This document shows, piece by piece, positions 1-11,929 of a stretch of 64,000 nucleotides of DNA (its first letter is position 1; the number at the start of each line of letters is the position of its first letter). The notes under the pieces are model-generated. The model was not told the DNA's origin. It saw only the letters and a program-made list of their open reading frames with translations, and searched no databases. A program made the position numbers and the translations under genes. The stretch comes from Adiantum capillus-veneris (lineage: Eukaryota > Streptophyta > Polypodiopsida > Polypodiales > Pteridaceae), in contig CM043958.1 in assembly GCA_014529385.2 (NCBI GenBank), positions 87,336,525 to 87,400,524 on the forward strand, in the 5' to 3' direction.

Positions 1-680
1 AGTGAATGAAGCGTGACATGTACTTCACCTTTTGAATAAATGAAATTAACTCCTTAAGACTCTTTAGTGATGGTAGATCAATGAGAGATTTTGCCTTTGC
101 TGGATTCAGCTTAATGCCTTTGGAAGAAACCTTGTGCACCAAGCAAGATCACTTCATCCTCACCTATGTGGCACTTGTCGGGATTGAGTTGACCTCCCAT
201 ATCATATAGCTTCTTCAAGACTTCTTCTACCTTCTGTAGATGCAATGATTTAGAGCTATAGATGCAAAGATCATCTATGAATACTCTAATAGACTTCCCA
301 AAGAATGCTTGAAACACCATGTTCATGAATCATTGAAACGTTGCTGGAGCATTTGTCAAACCAAATGGCATGACCCTAAAGCATAACAACCCCAAGGGGT
401 GATGAAGGTTGTTTTTAATCAATCCTCCAATGCAATACCTATTTGAAAGTGACCAGAGTAGCCATCACATACCATGTACTTTTCTTTACCTGCTACCTCA
501 TTAAGAATCTCATCTTTAAATGGGAGGGGAAAGTGATCCCTTTTTGTTGCCTTGTTGAGTGGACAATAATTGACACATACCCTCCACTTGCCATTCTTTT
601 TCGGAGTGACCACAACTTGAGAGACCCACTCAAAATTCTCTATGGGGTAGATGAACCTTGTTGCTAGAAGCTTCCTCACC
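1..680 (-). pseudogene. E1 Ty3/gypsy reverse transcriptase fragment, cut by window edge
   Basis: Minus-strand remains of the reverse transcriptase that copies element RNA into DNA. The N-terminal part (419-679) shows FIYPIENFEWVS, VTPKKNGKWRVCV and a DGYSGHFQI block. The next part (111-332) shows [12 protein letters not shown] followed by the catalytic motif FIDDLCIYS. The frame is broken by a TGA at 419-421, by at least one frameshift between the two parts, and by a TGA at 330-332 where family members usually have arginine after ATFQ. The C-terminal RT, RNase H and integrase would lie left of position 1. Protease and gag follow in the expected order to the right, so this is one decayed Ty3/gypsy element. 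The family is clear; the lineage cannot be fixed because the integrase is missing. Confidence 0.85.
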
Positions 681-976
681 TCTTTGAGTAGTGCTTTCTC
701 TTTGATGACTCCTAACCTTCATAATTTTTGTGCTTTAGGTTTGGCCTCTGGCTTTAGCTTGATCTTGTGTTGAATGGTATCCACTCCATGTACATCTGTG
801 TAATCTTTAGCAAAAAGCCTAGGAATTTTTTTAGCACACTTTTGAACTCCTCTCTTTCCTCCCAATTAAGAGTCTTTGACAACATACCATCTAGCATTTC
901 TTCATCATGCAAACTTTGGTTCTCCTGGAGGCCTACCTATTCTAAACCTTGGCAAGATGTCTCTTTGTTATTTGGC
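681..976 (-). pseudogene. E1 protease-RT linker, decayed
   Basis: This stretch lies between the RT and protease fragments of E1 on the same strand. No reading frame of useful length survives and I recognise no motif. It is assigned to E1 only by position. Confidence 0.45.
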
Positions 977-1413
977 CTAAAATATACCCATGACTTTAAT
1001 GGATGACTCCTCCTTCGTAGTGCTACCATTGCTTTCTTCTTTCGAGGTGTCATCGGTCCAATCATCCCTACTTTCACTTTGAGAAGATTCCTCATGGAGA
1101 TCCTCTTGACGTGGCTCCTTCATATCAAAGACAACCTTCTTGTGATTGTCATTTTTGCAAATCAACTTTCCACTTCCCAATCCTGCAAAGCTCGCATTCT
1201 CATTAGCCACGGTCTACCTAGGATAAATGGATAGCCATTTCCATTTGTAGACATAACATAGAAATCATCAGCCTTCTTAATGCCGAAAGCTTCCATAGGA
1301 ACATTCTTACAAACTCCCAAACACCTAGCCTTGCTATTATTTTCCATTTTCACTTTGATTTTAGGCGTCTCATGAATGTGCATACCTAGTATGTGCATAA
1401 GGTCCTCTCTCAT
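977..1413 (-). pseudogene. E1 aspartic protease fragment
   Basis: Two overlapping minus-strand frames carry the C-terminal half of a retropepsin-like protease. The diagnostic part is the end motif GYPFILGRPWLMRMRA at about 1180-1240, which follows a KADDFYVM strand; this I-L-G-R-P-W/F-L/M signature closes the protease domain in plant Ty3/gypsy elements. I did not find the catalytic D-S/T-G in an open frame, so it has probably been lost to stops or frameshifts. The C-terminal end is acidic and serine-rich (DLHEESSQSESRDDWTDD), as in the linker before RT. It sits between gag and RT, as expected. Confidence 0.7.
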
Positions 1414-3300
1414 GATCCTTCCTAACTAGTTTTCTCTTCATATAGCAATCTAGCACAGGTGTAATATCCTCATTCATTTGGGCATGTGCAATATTAACAA
1501 CAGGAACATTTTCTTTCATCCTTCTCCTAGTGCTAACTGACTTTGTTAACTCCCTCCTAACTTGTGGGCATCATGCAAGAAATTGAGGCCATGATATGCT
1601 TGGACCCTTACCTCTCATGTCCTCCATAAGGTTGTAGGGAGCCATACCATGTCCAAGAGGGAAGTCTTGAAGGTTGATGCAGTGCCCTTGGTTTTCTTTG
1701 CTTTCTTTCCTTGTCCATGGTCACTTTGTGATGTTACTCCTTCCTTTTCCTTACCTTTTCCCCGACCACGTTTGATGCCATTTGCTTCAATGTCACCCTC
1801 TTTGGATTGTGTGACTTCTACAGCATTGACATTTGGGTCAGGCAAAGGTGGTATTCCCTCTACTTGCCGTTGTGGAGGTCGAGGAGCATTTGGTCTCTGC
1901 AAAAGCACCGGTTGTCGACTAGTGCCTTCACCTGCATTCATCACTGGGTAATTCAAGCTAGGTCTCCTTGGCTCCCCCCGGGGCCAAGGAAAATTATACA
2001 TCCCATGTCCAGACTCTCCACAATTTCAACATTGCAAGACTCTCCTAGGTAGTGGCTCTCACTGTTTTGACTTCTTTGCTTGTCCCGTTGGACCTACAGC
2101 TTGTGCAAGGTGAATTGAAAGTTTTCACAAAGATTCATTTAAATTCTTGATGACTTCAGCCGTTACCTCGGGAAGCTCCCTAGACATTGATGTTTGTAAC
2201 TTACCTTTGGGTCTAAGGCCCTCTATTGGAACCTCTCCCTGTAAGCACGTGAGTTTCCTATATTTCTTGGAAGCTCTGGTTTCAGCTACATCATAGGTCG
2301 CGGGTGCACCCGCCTCCACCTTTACCTAAAGATCAGGGAAGAGACCATCTATGAACCTTTCCTTCTTTAAAAACTCTACACCATCACCTGGGTTAGCAAC
2401 ATTTTGTACTTATAAAGCCCAAAGACGTAGAAACTCTTGCTTATACAAGTAGTAGTTATGTAAGTCTTTTTGTTTATGAGAGACAATGTCTTGCATAGTT
2501 TTTGAGTGTTTTGTGGATCAAGGAAGTATCTCTTGAAATGAGTCACAACTTGCATATAATTTCCTTTAACTTCCTCAGGCAAAGAGTCAAAATCAAGTGC
2601 TAGAATCTTTCCTAAGGACTACCTCAAACATTTCTACACGTTCTTGATCAGTTACTATCCTCTTGATACGGCCAGACATTTTGAAATTTTCTAAGAATAA
2701 TTCTGCATCCTCCCTAGGCTCTCCAAAGAACAAGGGGTAGCCACTTATTTGCCTAGTTGTATCCATGTTGCTGGTTTTACTCAAAAATTTCTTTTTTCTT
2801 TTGCAATATCTAATTTCAAAGTAGAAGGAACTTGTAAACATCAAAGCTTAGATCATAGCGAATCAATGGCAAAATGAACGGATTGACTGAGGCATTGATA
2901 GCTGCTTCTTGCCTAGGTTCAAACATACGATGCAAAACACGTTGAAATTGTAGCTTTGTGCCGACTATTACATGCACGTCTTGTCTAGCCAAAGGAATGA
3001 ATGTACGATACAAGTCCTCTTGATTCATTAACCTAGCTAAAATAAGATAAAAACATGTACATCAAAAGAGACATCATAGTCTAAAATTGGAAGTATAATA
3101 GGATTTGGGGATTGTAGGATATCTCCTAATGCCTCAGCACCAAAGAGGAATACAATACGTTCTTGAAATGCAAACATTTATCCTATACCCTTGCACCCAA
3201 TTAAACTGATGAAATTGAATTGCATGAGAAGGATTAGGAGGTGGTGGATTGTTCATGTAAAAACAACTAGTTTTTGGAGACATACCTTGTATATGATAAC
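1414..3300 (-). pseudogene. E1 gag remnant
   Basis: Minus-strand gag, the capsid/nucleocapsid precursor, broken into at least five frames. A plausible start is an ATG near 3284 giving MSPKTSCFYMNNPPPP. The retrotransposon gag domain is seen around 2593-2760 (GYPLFFGEPREDAELFLENF, typical of the start of the fold) and 2460-2582 (VVTHFKRYFLDPQN). A decayed zinc knuckle lies near 2014-2050 (NCGESGHGMYNF), with a TGA inside the first Cys pair and the last Cys replaced by Phe. Downstream is a proline-rich then lysine-rich tail (1615-2001), a typical gag-protease spacer. Non-functional. Confidence 0.75.
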
Positions 3301-3311
3301 ACAATCGCTCC

Positions 3312-3330
3312 TCCTCAGTGGGGGCAACCA
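3312..3330 (-). promoter_or_regulatory. possible primer-binding site of E1
   Basis: The plus strand reads TCCTCAGTGGGGGCAACCA, so the minus strand starts TGG-TTG-CCCCC, immediately before the E1 gag start. A nearly identical segment lies at 21250-21267 in the same position relative to another minus-strand gag. In both cases a TG dinucleotide, as expected at an LTR end, follows within two bases. I cannot name a tRNA that fits. It could instead be conserved gag coding sequence. Confidence 0.35.
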
Positions 3331-5000
3331 ATTGAGGCAGTCCAGGGCGGGCAACAAGAAGAGAGGCCTCTAGACACCCTTCACGGCTCCCATGCTGCTC
3401 AATGAAGCTAGGGCACAACACAAACACAACCAAGCAAAATCCCTAGCCAAACCCAACTTAAAAAGGGAACCACCTAGTTATGGATGCGAACTAGGATGCA
3501 AGAGAGTGTCCTCAGACTTAAGGGAGACACGCAAAAAACACACAAACAAGCAACAATTTTCTATAGAAGGAGGAGAGAAGGAGCCATTGAGAGAATGGAG
3601 AGAGATGGAGAGTGAGGTTGCTCAAACAATTGTCTTGCAATTCAAGAGGTGAAAGAACACCTTGCTACACTATCAAAGAACCTGCATGGAGAATACACCA
3701 ACACGTGCTCAACACTTTGCCAACACACACATCGTCTTAGGTTGCGAGAGACCTCTCACCACTCAAACCTCTTACAATCAACTATTATTAGGCAATATAA
3801 AGCACCGAAAACACTTAATCTCACAAGCTCAACTGAGAATTGCGGCATACACATCACCTCAAATCTTTGATTGGCATTGCACAACTGGATGGAATATGAA
3901 TTGGAGAAAAAATCACGCCTTTAGAGCACCAAGATCTGAAACTTATTGATGACTATAAGGATAGGTACAATGGTTGCTTGAGATGTGAAACTCTCACACT
4001 CTCTCACTTAAAAAATGTAGCATCAATGCTATAGTGCACTAAAGTGTGAATCTCACACTATAGTGTCTACAACCAAGTCTCTCCTCATACCTCTAGTGCT
4101 AGAATGCTATCTATGTGTATTTACAATGAAGGGAAGGGGTCTATTTATAGGTTGGAGATCGATTATTTGGATTATGACTAATTTGAATTACACGCTAACA
4201 AATTGAGCTTATCATTTTTGCATTTTCAAAATGGAGTGGGCCTTTCTTATCTCCTTGAGTCACATGCATGTGGGCTCAAGAGAGAGAGAGAGAGAGAATT
4301 ATTAATGATAGTGAATGTAAAAGAAGAGGAAAAAAAAGAGAGGGTGAAAGAGAGTTCTACCACTACTTATCCTTACTTCCTTGAGGTGAGGTGCTTTTGT
4401 CATTAGGGTTAGTGTTAGTAGGTTAGTGATTATGATTACAATGAGTTGCACACAAGGTGCATGACAATGGTTAAATGCCTTAAGAAGGTATTGAAAATTA
4501 GGAGGATAGATGGAATCGGAGAGGAAGTGCACCTAGTGACACCGGTGGATGAAGCGTCAATATGAGAGAGTCGCGGTTGATAGTGATGTTGCGTCGATTT
4601 GAAGACTTCACTTGAGGTCCTCTTGCTGAAAATCCTTCATCTGCAAAGATAAATCATATCCAATTTGCTGTCTTTTTGTAATTTTCATGATGGTCAATAG
4701 GGAATGTGAATATGGGAGTAGGTGTAGAGATATATGAGAGTATGTGTGTGTATCATGGAAGAAATGGTTAAGAGAGGGAATGAGGATGATGAAGAAGGTT
4801 ATAAGAGTCATGGAATGTGTAGGTTCAGGTGTGGGGAGGAGTGTGTATGAGTGAGTAGATATGTGGAAGGGTGAGAGAAAATAGGAAGACTTTTGGGTGT
4901 ATGAGGTGACAGTTTTAATGTCGGCCATAAAATTTATGTAAAATCATCCTTGACTCCAAAAATTCTAAAAAAATTATGAAAAATACTTCAGCTTAGGAGA
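3331..5000 (-). mobile_element. probable E1 5' LTR and leader, limits uncertain
   Basis: Non-coding DNA upstream of E1 gag. It contains a TATA box in the same orientation as gag, with leader-like sequence between it and gag. Repeated CTCACACTCT motifs occur at 3989-4060. I could not find the matching 3' LTR because it would lie left of the window, so the limits are estimates. A short (GA)n tract occurs at about 4278-4297. Confidence 0.4.
4141..4150 (-). promoter_or_regulatory. TATA box, probable E1 LTR promoter
   Basis: On the minus strand the bases read CTATAAATAG, a near-consensus plant TATA box. Transcription would run leftwards through the leader into E1 gag about 850 bases away. Confidence 0.5.
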
Positions 5001-6976
5001 TACATTTTCTCTATTGAACATATTCTCATTTTTTGAGCAGAAGAGGGCACCAAAAGTCGAGAAAAACGTTGTCCCTACTGCACCTCATAAGGCTTGAAGT
5101 GGGCCACTATTTGATTCTTTTTCCTTTGTAGCTTCCAAGTGAGCCCCCCATACATCAACCATGACCTAATTTTTCCAAGGAGCTTGCACACATGTATGGT
5201 ATAGAATGAGTATCAAATATGATATATATTTGTGGATTAAGAAGATATGTTAGCTAGTCATGGATCTTATGAAGAAATGGACACATGGGATGCATGGTGG
5301 CAACTAAAAATATAAATGCAAAAAAATAAAAGGAGAAAAATTATGAGGGAAGGGACCCTCAATTATTCTCTAGTTTGAGTGATATATGGACTTCATTTGA
5401 AGATGAAACCTACGTACTTGTGAATATTTATTTGGGAGGAATGGAAAAATATGACGGAGCTGATAAGATGATTGGTAAATTTTTACTGTGAAGTCAACAA
5501 AGTTTTTTCAAGGCTTCTGTGAGTAGAGCTTAAGGGATAGAATGATAGTAAAACATGTATAAGGAATTACACGCAATGGAAGCTAGCATACCTAGGCCTG
5601 ATAATGCACACCTAGGAATATATATTTACATAAATACAAAAAACTTGAAAAAACCCCTTTATACTTAGGTCCTTTATTTGATAAATAATATTTACATGTA
5701 AAGAGGACCGTAATATTATAAATTCATTGTTTTGTCTCCTAGCCCAATGACTCGCTCAATGTTTTAATAAAAAAATGTGATAAAAATACTAATTGGACAC
5801 ACGCTATTTACAATGAAAAAGCGAGCCTACTCATTGTGCTAGGGTGTTTTTGTGGGGTGAAGTGGCTTCTTAAAATATTTTATGAGAGCTGAAAAAATGG
5901 CTATCACTGCGTGGGTAAGGATATGTCTCTGGATTTTCACCAGTGTCGTGGGGTGTCCCCCCTTTAAGCAGATGTATTAGTGTCTATTGGAAGATGTCAT
6001 GGCTCATCATAAGCAGGACACATATGTGTAATTGTTTTTGGTTTCTAATATAATATACTCACGTTCATGAGTTTTGGACAAAAAGAAGACCACCAAAGCC
6101 AGCCTTCAAGGTTTTCAAGATTGCAAAGTTTCTTTTTTCGCACATGAGTACCTTAGCTCATATCTTTCTTTTGCAAGGTTTGTACTTTATCTCGAACCAC
6201 CTATAATTCCCATGTGTGCTGTATGTATGGTTTTTTGGTCTACAATGAAAATGATAAAGTAATACAATCCAACTTGCTTATCAATGCACCATGCACTTAT
6301 GAATTTCAACTTGGCCAATTAGAGCTTTGCAATATCCAAGAAATCCATTCTCTTCATCACCAACAAAGGTCAGTAAACGAGTGGGATTTTTGAATACAAG
6401 AGAGGCATTAGTCAAGTAGTTTGGAAAGGAGGTTCTTCATATGGGTTTCGTGGCAGCTTGCCTTTCTGCCACCTTACAAATGGGTTCTCTTCATCAAGCC
6501 CTTGCCACATAGTTCAACCTCCTCAATGATGGGCCCCCCAAAGACTACCTATGTTGCAGCAAAGGTGCCATTATTTTCACCTAAAAAACGTGTGCTTTTG
6601 ACCTCATCAAAGCAGAATATGTCTGAGAAGCTGTGTGTGTGTGTGTGCATGCGCAGAAAGGGCAGCAATGAAGAGCAGTTCAAGTGGGATTGTGCTTCTC
6701 TCCTCACGTCAATGATGATGATGGTGTTGACCAGCACAATAATTGTTGGATTTATCATGAGAATTTTTTTTAAATTCTTCATGTTTCTTTGTTTAAGAGG
6801 TGATTCACAATGTTTCTTTGTGTACGCGTTTGGCACTTACACAAACTTCTTGAGCCAAAGAACCATATCTTGTGTACAATATCTATGTCTCAAAAACTAA
6901 GTTGTCATGAAACTCTAGGGTTTGGTTGTAAACCAAAAACCCCACGCATGAAGGTAGCTCGATAGTAGCACCAGGT
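5001..6976. other. no gene seen; anonymous AT-rich DNA
   Basis: I see no protein family, RNA gene or repeat boundary here. The longest frame (6421-6900, plus) has low-complexity hydrophobic content and a (TG)n run and looks like chance. The tail of this stretch may be the decayed 3' part of a copia-like element, because a polypurine tract and LTR-like start follow at 7149. Confidence 0.6.
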
Positions 6977-7044
6977 TGTGAGAAAACCTAAAACTCACGA
7001 TTTACGAGTATGTGAGAAAACCTAAAACTCACGGTTTACGAGTA
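6977..7044 (+). repeat. two-copy 34-bp tandem repeat
   Basis: Unit TGTGAGAAAACCTAAAACTC... occurs at 6977-7010 and 7011-7044 with a single A/G difference. It sits 105 bases before the LTR-like junction at 7161. Confidence 0.85.
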
Positions 7045-7148
7045 TACCAAAAACTTGTGGTTGAGAGTAAAGCTAACACTTTGTGTGTCATGAGAGTGTC
7101 ACTCAAGTTCTAGGGGTCATCGAGACAATGATTGTGCGAAGTTTGACT

Positions 7149-7178
7149 AAAGGGGGCGATTGTTGGGGTCATCCCAAC
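7149..7178 (+). mobile_element. copia-like polypurine tract and LTR start
   Basis: A purine tract (AAAGGGGGCGAT, 7149-7160) is followed directly by TGTTGGGGTCATCCCAAC. The LTR-like start contains a perfect 6-bp inverted repeat (GTTGGG at 7162-7167, CCCAAC at 7173-7178). This arrangement is typical of the 3' LTR start of plant Ty1/copia elements on the plus strand. No copia polyprotein is recognisable upstream and I did not find the LTR end. Confidence 0.4.
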
Positions 7179-8573
7179 TTGGGCATCCACCTATGTGTAA
7201 ATCTCTTTGTAAAGCCTTATAAGGTTCACTACAATCTAATTGAAGCCTCTCTTTAATTTTTCTCCATTGGTGCGTTATCCCATCAACCTTCTCTCTCGTC
7301 TAGTCTCTTTTGCTTGCCATGTCTGTGAGAGAAGCAATTCACTTCCTGTTGTAATTAGGTCAACATACCCCACCTATTTTTTATAGTGAGAATGTCAAAA
7401 TTTGTTTTCTCTTAGAAGCCCCTCCAAATGACCTCCAAAAATTCTTAGTGTGCTACCATTAAGGTCAATTCTTGGTCCCAAATCCTCAACCCAAGACCAC
7501 TCTTTTCTTTCCAAATAGAGATTATGATTTCAATGCCACCCCTAATGTAAGGGCCCTAACCTAGAGATTGGGGAAACCTAGTAGTTGGCCTTCCTTTATT
7601 CTTAAGTTCCATTGATGACACATTACTCTAATTCAAATAAGAAAGGATACAAATAATAGAAGTGAGAGAGGGTTCTATCCTTCACCACAATGTATGTAAG
7701 GGTCTTACACCACAAACCAGGTTGATAACCCAAAGGTATGATGACAGCTAAATCCTATTTCACTAAACTAAAATCTCAACATACTTAGAATCTATAAAGG
7801 AAGCCTTTTTTTTCATGTTTAAGAGGTAGGGTTGCGATCCACAAAATATTTGATATGGTAAGATAATTATCCTTAACTAACAACAAGACTTGTGAAAAGT
7901 ACTTGACTAATTGAGTCCATCCATCTATAGGCATAGCTCTAATTGGATACTAATCTCCCACTTTTCACATCGCACTTACCCATCCCTCTTGTTTTCTAGT
8001 TACTCCCACAATTGTTTTTCATACAAAATCATGGTTCCTTTATCAATTCCAACCATGACTAATTCCATATATCTCTTCAAACATCAACTCAAAAAATTCT
8101 TTCTCAATCAAGGTCTAATGAAAATAGTTCCCTCTTTTAACAAAAAGAGATAGTAAATATCACAAGTTTGCAACAACCTATGAACTTTTTCTATCGAACC
8201 AAAAGAGCCTTTGAAAAGGTCTATTTATTGCTAATTGTGTATCCAAAGAAATATTATCATTTGTAAGTTCTAGGGACACTTGATCACTGGGAGTTACAAG
8301 TGCTGCTAACCACAACTTATTCTCCGCTAGCTGTACTATTCCCTTTCTAATCACGAGCTCGATCTGGCAAGAAGATTCCCTATCAATTATAACTTTATTT
8401 TCAAGGGTTAACTTCAATATTGATTAAAGAAAATTGCCTTAGATCAAACAATACTGCTGACAAACAACTCTTTCAACTTGATGGAGAGAATAAATGCTTC
8501 ATGTCTCTCATGATTGATAATCATATTCTTGGTTGTTTTTGGCATGTCCTATGCTTCCCATACTAAAATCAAC
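7179..8573. other. no gene seen
   Basis: AT-rich sequence without recognisable coding potential; part of it may be the decayed LTR that seems to begin at 7161. Frames at 7911-8153 and 8178-8417 match no family I know. Confidence 0.55.
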
Positions 8574-8741
8574 TTATATATGAACAATGAAAAAATTGAC
8601 AATTTGACTTACTAAGATAAGAGGGGGTGTGATAACAACCTGTTGAGGTTGAGGATGGCCATTAGTAACTCCATTCATTGGAGGGTTTGTTGGAGCTTTA
8701 GGCACAGCATTGGAATCGTGTGTTGTCTTCCTTGGAGCCAT
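8574..8741 (-). pseudogene. short 55-codon frame resembling a gag N-terminus
   Basis: A minus-strand frame starts MAPRKTTHDSNAVPKAP and continues with a proline/asparagine-rich stretch (NPPMNGVTNGHPQPQQ) before ending in unrelated hydrophobic residues. The basic start followed by a P/N/Q-rich tail resembles the first residues of plant Ty3/gypsy gag proteins. A run of 20 A (8755-8774) lies just upstream. There is no following gag domain, so this is at most a fragment. Low confidence. Confidence 0.25.
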
Positions 8742-9243
8742 CTCTATGTACTACAAAAAAAAAAAAAAAAAAAAGGGTGTAATACGATAATCATTAGTAA
8801 CCACTTTAATTTTAGACACAAAAAGGAGGTTTACATATAAACGATTTGGATAATACATAAAAACATGACTCTAGTGAGAGGTTTATACATCTATTTAACT
8901 AGAAACATATCCAACTACATACACAACCATAAGTAAGAAGGAAATCACGCTCCATGATTCACTTTCAAGGGGTTGGGATGAGACACATTAGGGAGGAATA
9001 ATAATAACATGGAGGTTGGCTAGGGTAAAAAGAAAATCACACAAAAACAAGGGATACTATTTTCATATTTAGTAAATGCATCCATATTGCACCCACGTAC
9101 ATGCATATTTAACTGATTCTACATATTCCTTCATATGCTTATTCTACACATGGTTCATAGGTAAATATAAATTCAAGCTTAAATCGACATTCTTTTGAGG
9201 ATATGGACAAAAAGGATGTTTAACTCAATGTTTAGTTACCTTG
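8742..9243. other. no gene seen; A20 run
   Basis: Contains a homopolymer A run at 8755-8774 and otherwise anonymous AT-rich sequence. Confidence 0.6.
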
Positions 9244-9297
9244 CGGTTAAGTGCTCTTTGATTGACATAGTGTTGGGATGGGTAACCTCCCGGGAAG
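9244..9297 (+). ncRNA. 5S rRNA promoter-like segment (pseudogene, SINE3 or Cassandra-type LTR piece)
   Basis: Two blocks resemble the internal promoter of plant 5S rRNA genes: GGTTAAGTGCTCTTTG (from 9245) resembles box A, and GGATGGGTAACCTCC within 9275-9297 resembles box C with its trailing GGGAAG. The box A to box C spacing (about 31 bases between starts) is close to the 5S gene. The first half of the 5S gene is not recognisable upstream. Such partial 5S sequences occur in 5S-derived SINEs and in the LTRs of Cassandra-type elements. I found no second copy nearby and no adjacent primer site, so the carrier is undecided. Confidence 0.55.
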
Positions 9298-10169
9298 TTT
9301 TTAGTTCCCATGAATGTTTCTTACTCATGTGAGGCCAACAATGTTAATGATGAATTTGTAGTCGCATTGGCAAGTATGCAATGAACTATGCCTTGGTTAT
9401 CGCTCACAAAAGAGGGATGTGACGAGGGCAGTAGTAGCAGGATGGTGTGCTCTCACCACCATATAGAAGTTTTTTCTACAAATTTCTTATTTTCTCTATA
9501 TGATTTGAGTTTTCCCTCTCTTCCTTTATATAGGCCTCAAAAGTGCATTTTCTTAGCGCATGATTTTTGGCTCCTTGCTTCATGTAGTGCTATATTTAGC
9601 TACATATCTTTGTCATAATTGACTATCCTCAGCTTTTAGCTATAAGTTCACACGGGCCTCTCTTTTTCAAGTCCTTTTCTTTTGGTTATTTGAGGGCCAC
9701 AAAAAATTGCACAGCCACTTTCCAAAACATAGGGGCTTATAGAACCTTTCCTTTTTCCCAAAGATCTAAAACATTGAATGAACATAACTTACAAATACGA
9801 TGTCCTATTTTAGGACCAGTTGTTTTGGACATTGATTTTTGGAAAAAATCCTTAATTATCAATACTTTTGATAATGCCCGTAAGTTTAAAACAAATGCCT
9901 TGATTGCACACAAATTTTATTGACAAAAAAACCCAAGTACATTATAGAATCCTCAAATTAGGGATTCAAAATTTACTCATCTCAAGAAGTAGGGAGGGTA
10001 GTATTTCTCTAAGATGGCTTCATCTTCCCATGTCATTAGAAAAGATATGAACTTTACATGGGTCTTATAAGGATCCCTAATTTTAAGAGATGAACATTAA
10101 TTTTGTGTAGACTTTGAGGAACAAGTTCATTCAATAAACTACTTTTGAGTAGGATTCCGTAGCTTTTTC
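9298..10169. other. no gene seen
   Basis: Anonymous AT-rich sequence. Frames at 9388-9618 and 9690-9923 show no recognisable domain. Confidence 0.6.
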
Positions 10170-10371
10170 TTAGGGCCATATAGGTTGTGGTCCTCCTAGA
10201 GGTCCAAAATCGCTTTATAGCTCTTTGAAACTGAAGGAAAACAGGTGTTGTGGCATTAACTATCCCTTTCTTAGGGCCATATAGGTTGTGGCCCTCCTAG
10301 AGGTCCAAAATCTCTTTATAGCTCTTTGAAAGTAAAGGAAAAAAGGTGTTGTGGCATTAACTATCCTTTTC
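10170..10371 (+). repeat. two-copy tandem repeat, 101-bp unit
   Basis: The unit beginning TTAGGGCCATATAGG occurs at 10170-10270 and again at 10271-10371, about 93-95 percent identical by eye. It has no coding content. Confidence 0.85.
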
Positions 10372-10511
10372 CACCCCTTTTCCATGCCACATCATAAAAC
10401 ATATGCATAACTCCAAGCTAGAAAATGTTTTTTTTTAAAAAATACATTTTTACCTTTTTCTACTTAAAAGTTCTTCCCAATCTATTTACATATCAAAAAA
10501 AGTATTTTTTG

Positions 10512-10770
10512 CACTACAAGAGTTGCTTAAGACTAGTGATGCATATAGTAACGCAAATGTATGGGGGTAGTTTTATCCCCGATGTCGTTAAAATCATTGC
10601 TACTATTGTCGCAATAACAGAGCGTTTCTATGTGTCTCTATTCGCATCTCTATATGCGTCTCTATATATCGACGCGTATAGCGACACTGATAAAGACACA
10701 AATAACAACGTTGCGTGTTTTTAAATAGTGACATATATAGCAACGATGCACAGCCGTAAATAATGACTCT
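10512..10770 (+). mobile_element. one end of a CACTA-type DNA transposon
   Basis: The sequence CACTACAAGAG at 10512 matches the terminal inverted repeat of plant CACTA (En/Spm) elements, which begin CACTACAAGAAA. Inside it are short related motifs typical of subterminal repeats (AGTAACGCAA, ATAGCGACAC, AGTGACATATATAGCAACG). The region is richer in CG dinucleotides than its surroundings. I did not find the opposite end (CTTGTAGTG) in the following 2 kb, nor any transposase, so it is a truncated or very decayed copy. Confidence 0.45.
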
Positions 10771-11929
10771 CATATTTTTTTTGGTAGCAAGACTCACAAT
10801 TCCCTGCCACCCAATCAACCATATGTATTGAACAAAGTGCAAAAGCATAGAATTAACAAAAGCAGTGAATTGAAAAAAACATAAAATTTACAAAAACGTA
10901 TAGTGAATTGACAAAAGCATTGTAGAACCAAAATAAATTACATTGTTGTTCACAAAAGTAGAATCGAATTATATTGCTATTCTCATCTTCCAAAAACTAT
11001 AGAATCAATTACATTATTGTTCATAATCTACAAATTGACGTATACATGTCATCTCTTAATACGCCATATATAAGTAAAACTAGCCTCTTTGCGACCCAGC
11101 AGGATATCTGTCCGATTCTAAAAAAATTCCAATAAAAGTTTCTATAAATATAAACATAAAACATAAAACAATTCAACAAATTATTATGAAAATAAATAAA
11201 TTTCAAAGATTAAAATTAGATAATTACCAAGTTGGGTCAAGAGCTCAGCATGTACATAAGGCCGTTTAAGACCTTTCAACGTGCATACTTGCACTCGTAT
11301 GGTCTGGGCTCATGTCTAGTCATCAACCACTATTCAAAACATACAAAGAAAACGTTATCTTAAAGTTTAAGATTACAAATACCCAAAAGTACTAAACCTA
11401 AACAGCAATGCAACAACACTTACAAAGTTGGCCTCAAATGATTCCCATCTGTTGGTCCCCAAGTGGTGTGAGCTTGACAATCTTCCAATCTTCTCTATTG
11501 TTGTAGGTATCTCCACAGGAATCTGGGCTCCGAAGCGAGGAGTATCGAGTGGGATGTGGCTGAAGGAGTAGCTAGTGGTGTGAAGTGAGGAGTGTTGAGT
11601 GGGGTGAGCCTTGGAGGAGTCGCTAGTAGCGAGGAGTCTTGAAAAGTCGCACATAAACCGGAGTAGAGGACGACACCGTGGCCGGTGTGGGGGTGGGCAA
11701 AGAAGGTAGAGGTAAGGAACCTCCGTGACTATGAGGTGGTATGGAAGCATCAATGGTGCCTCCTCCATAGCAGCCACCGCATCCACCATTAGAGCATCAA
11801 TGCCTAGAAGAGTGTGTAAACCGTCTAGTCGACACGAATCTCTTGAAGTGAGTTGATTGCTCTTAAGTAGATGGAGACAACGAATGAGTGGGATGACATG
11901 TTGATGCACCGGCACTGTGGTGCGGGCGT
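10771..11929. other. no gene seen
   Basis: AT-rich to about 11350, then more GC-rich. The 180-codon minus-strand frame at 11373-11915 has no recognisable domain and lies in compositionally biased DNA, so I do not call it a gene. Confidence 0.5.

Noticed and set aside
6421-6900. 159-codon plus-strand frame
   Set aside because: Contains a (TG)n run encoding CVCVC and unrelated hydrophobic patches; no family resemblance.
11373-11915. 180-codon minus-strand frame
   Set aside because: No recognisable motif, no coding-like context, and composition typical of chance in this GC-richer patch.
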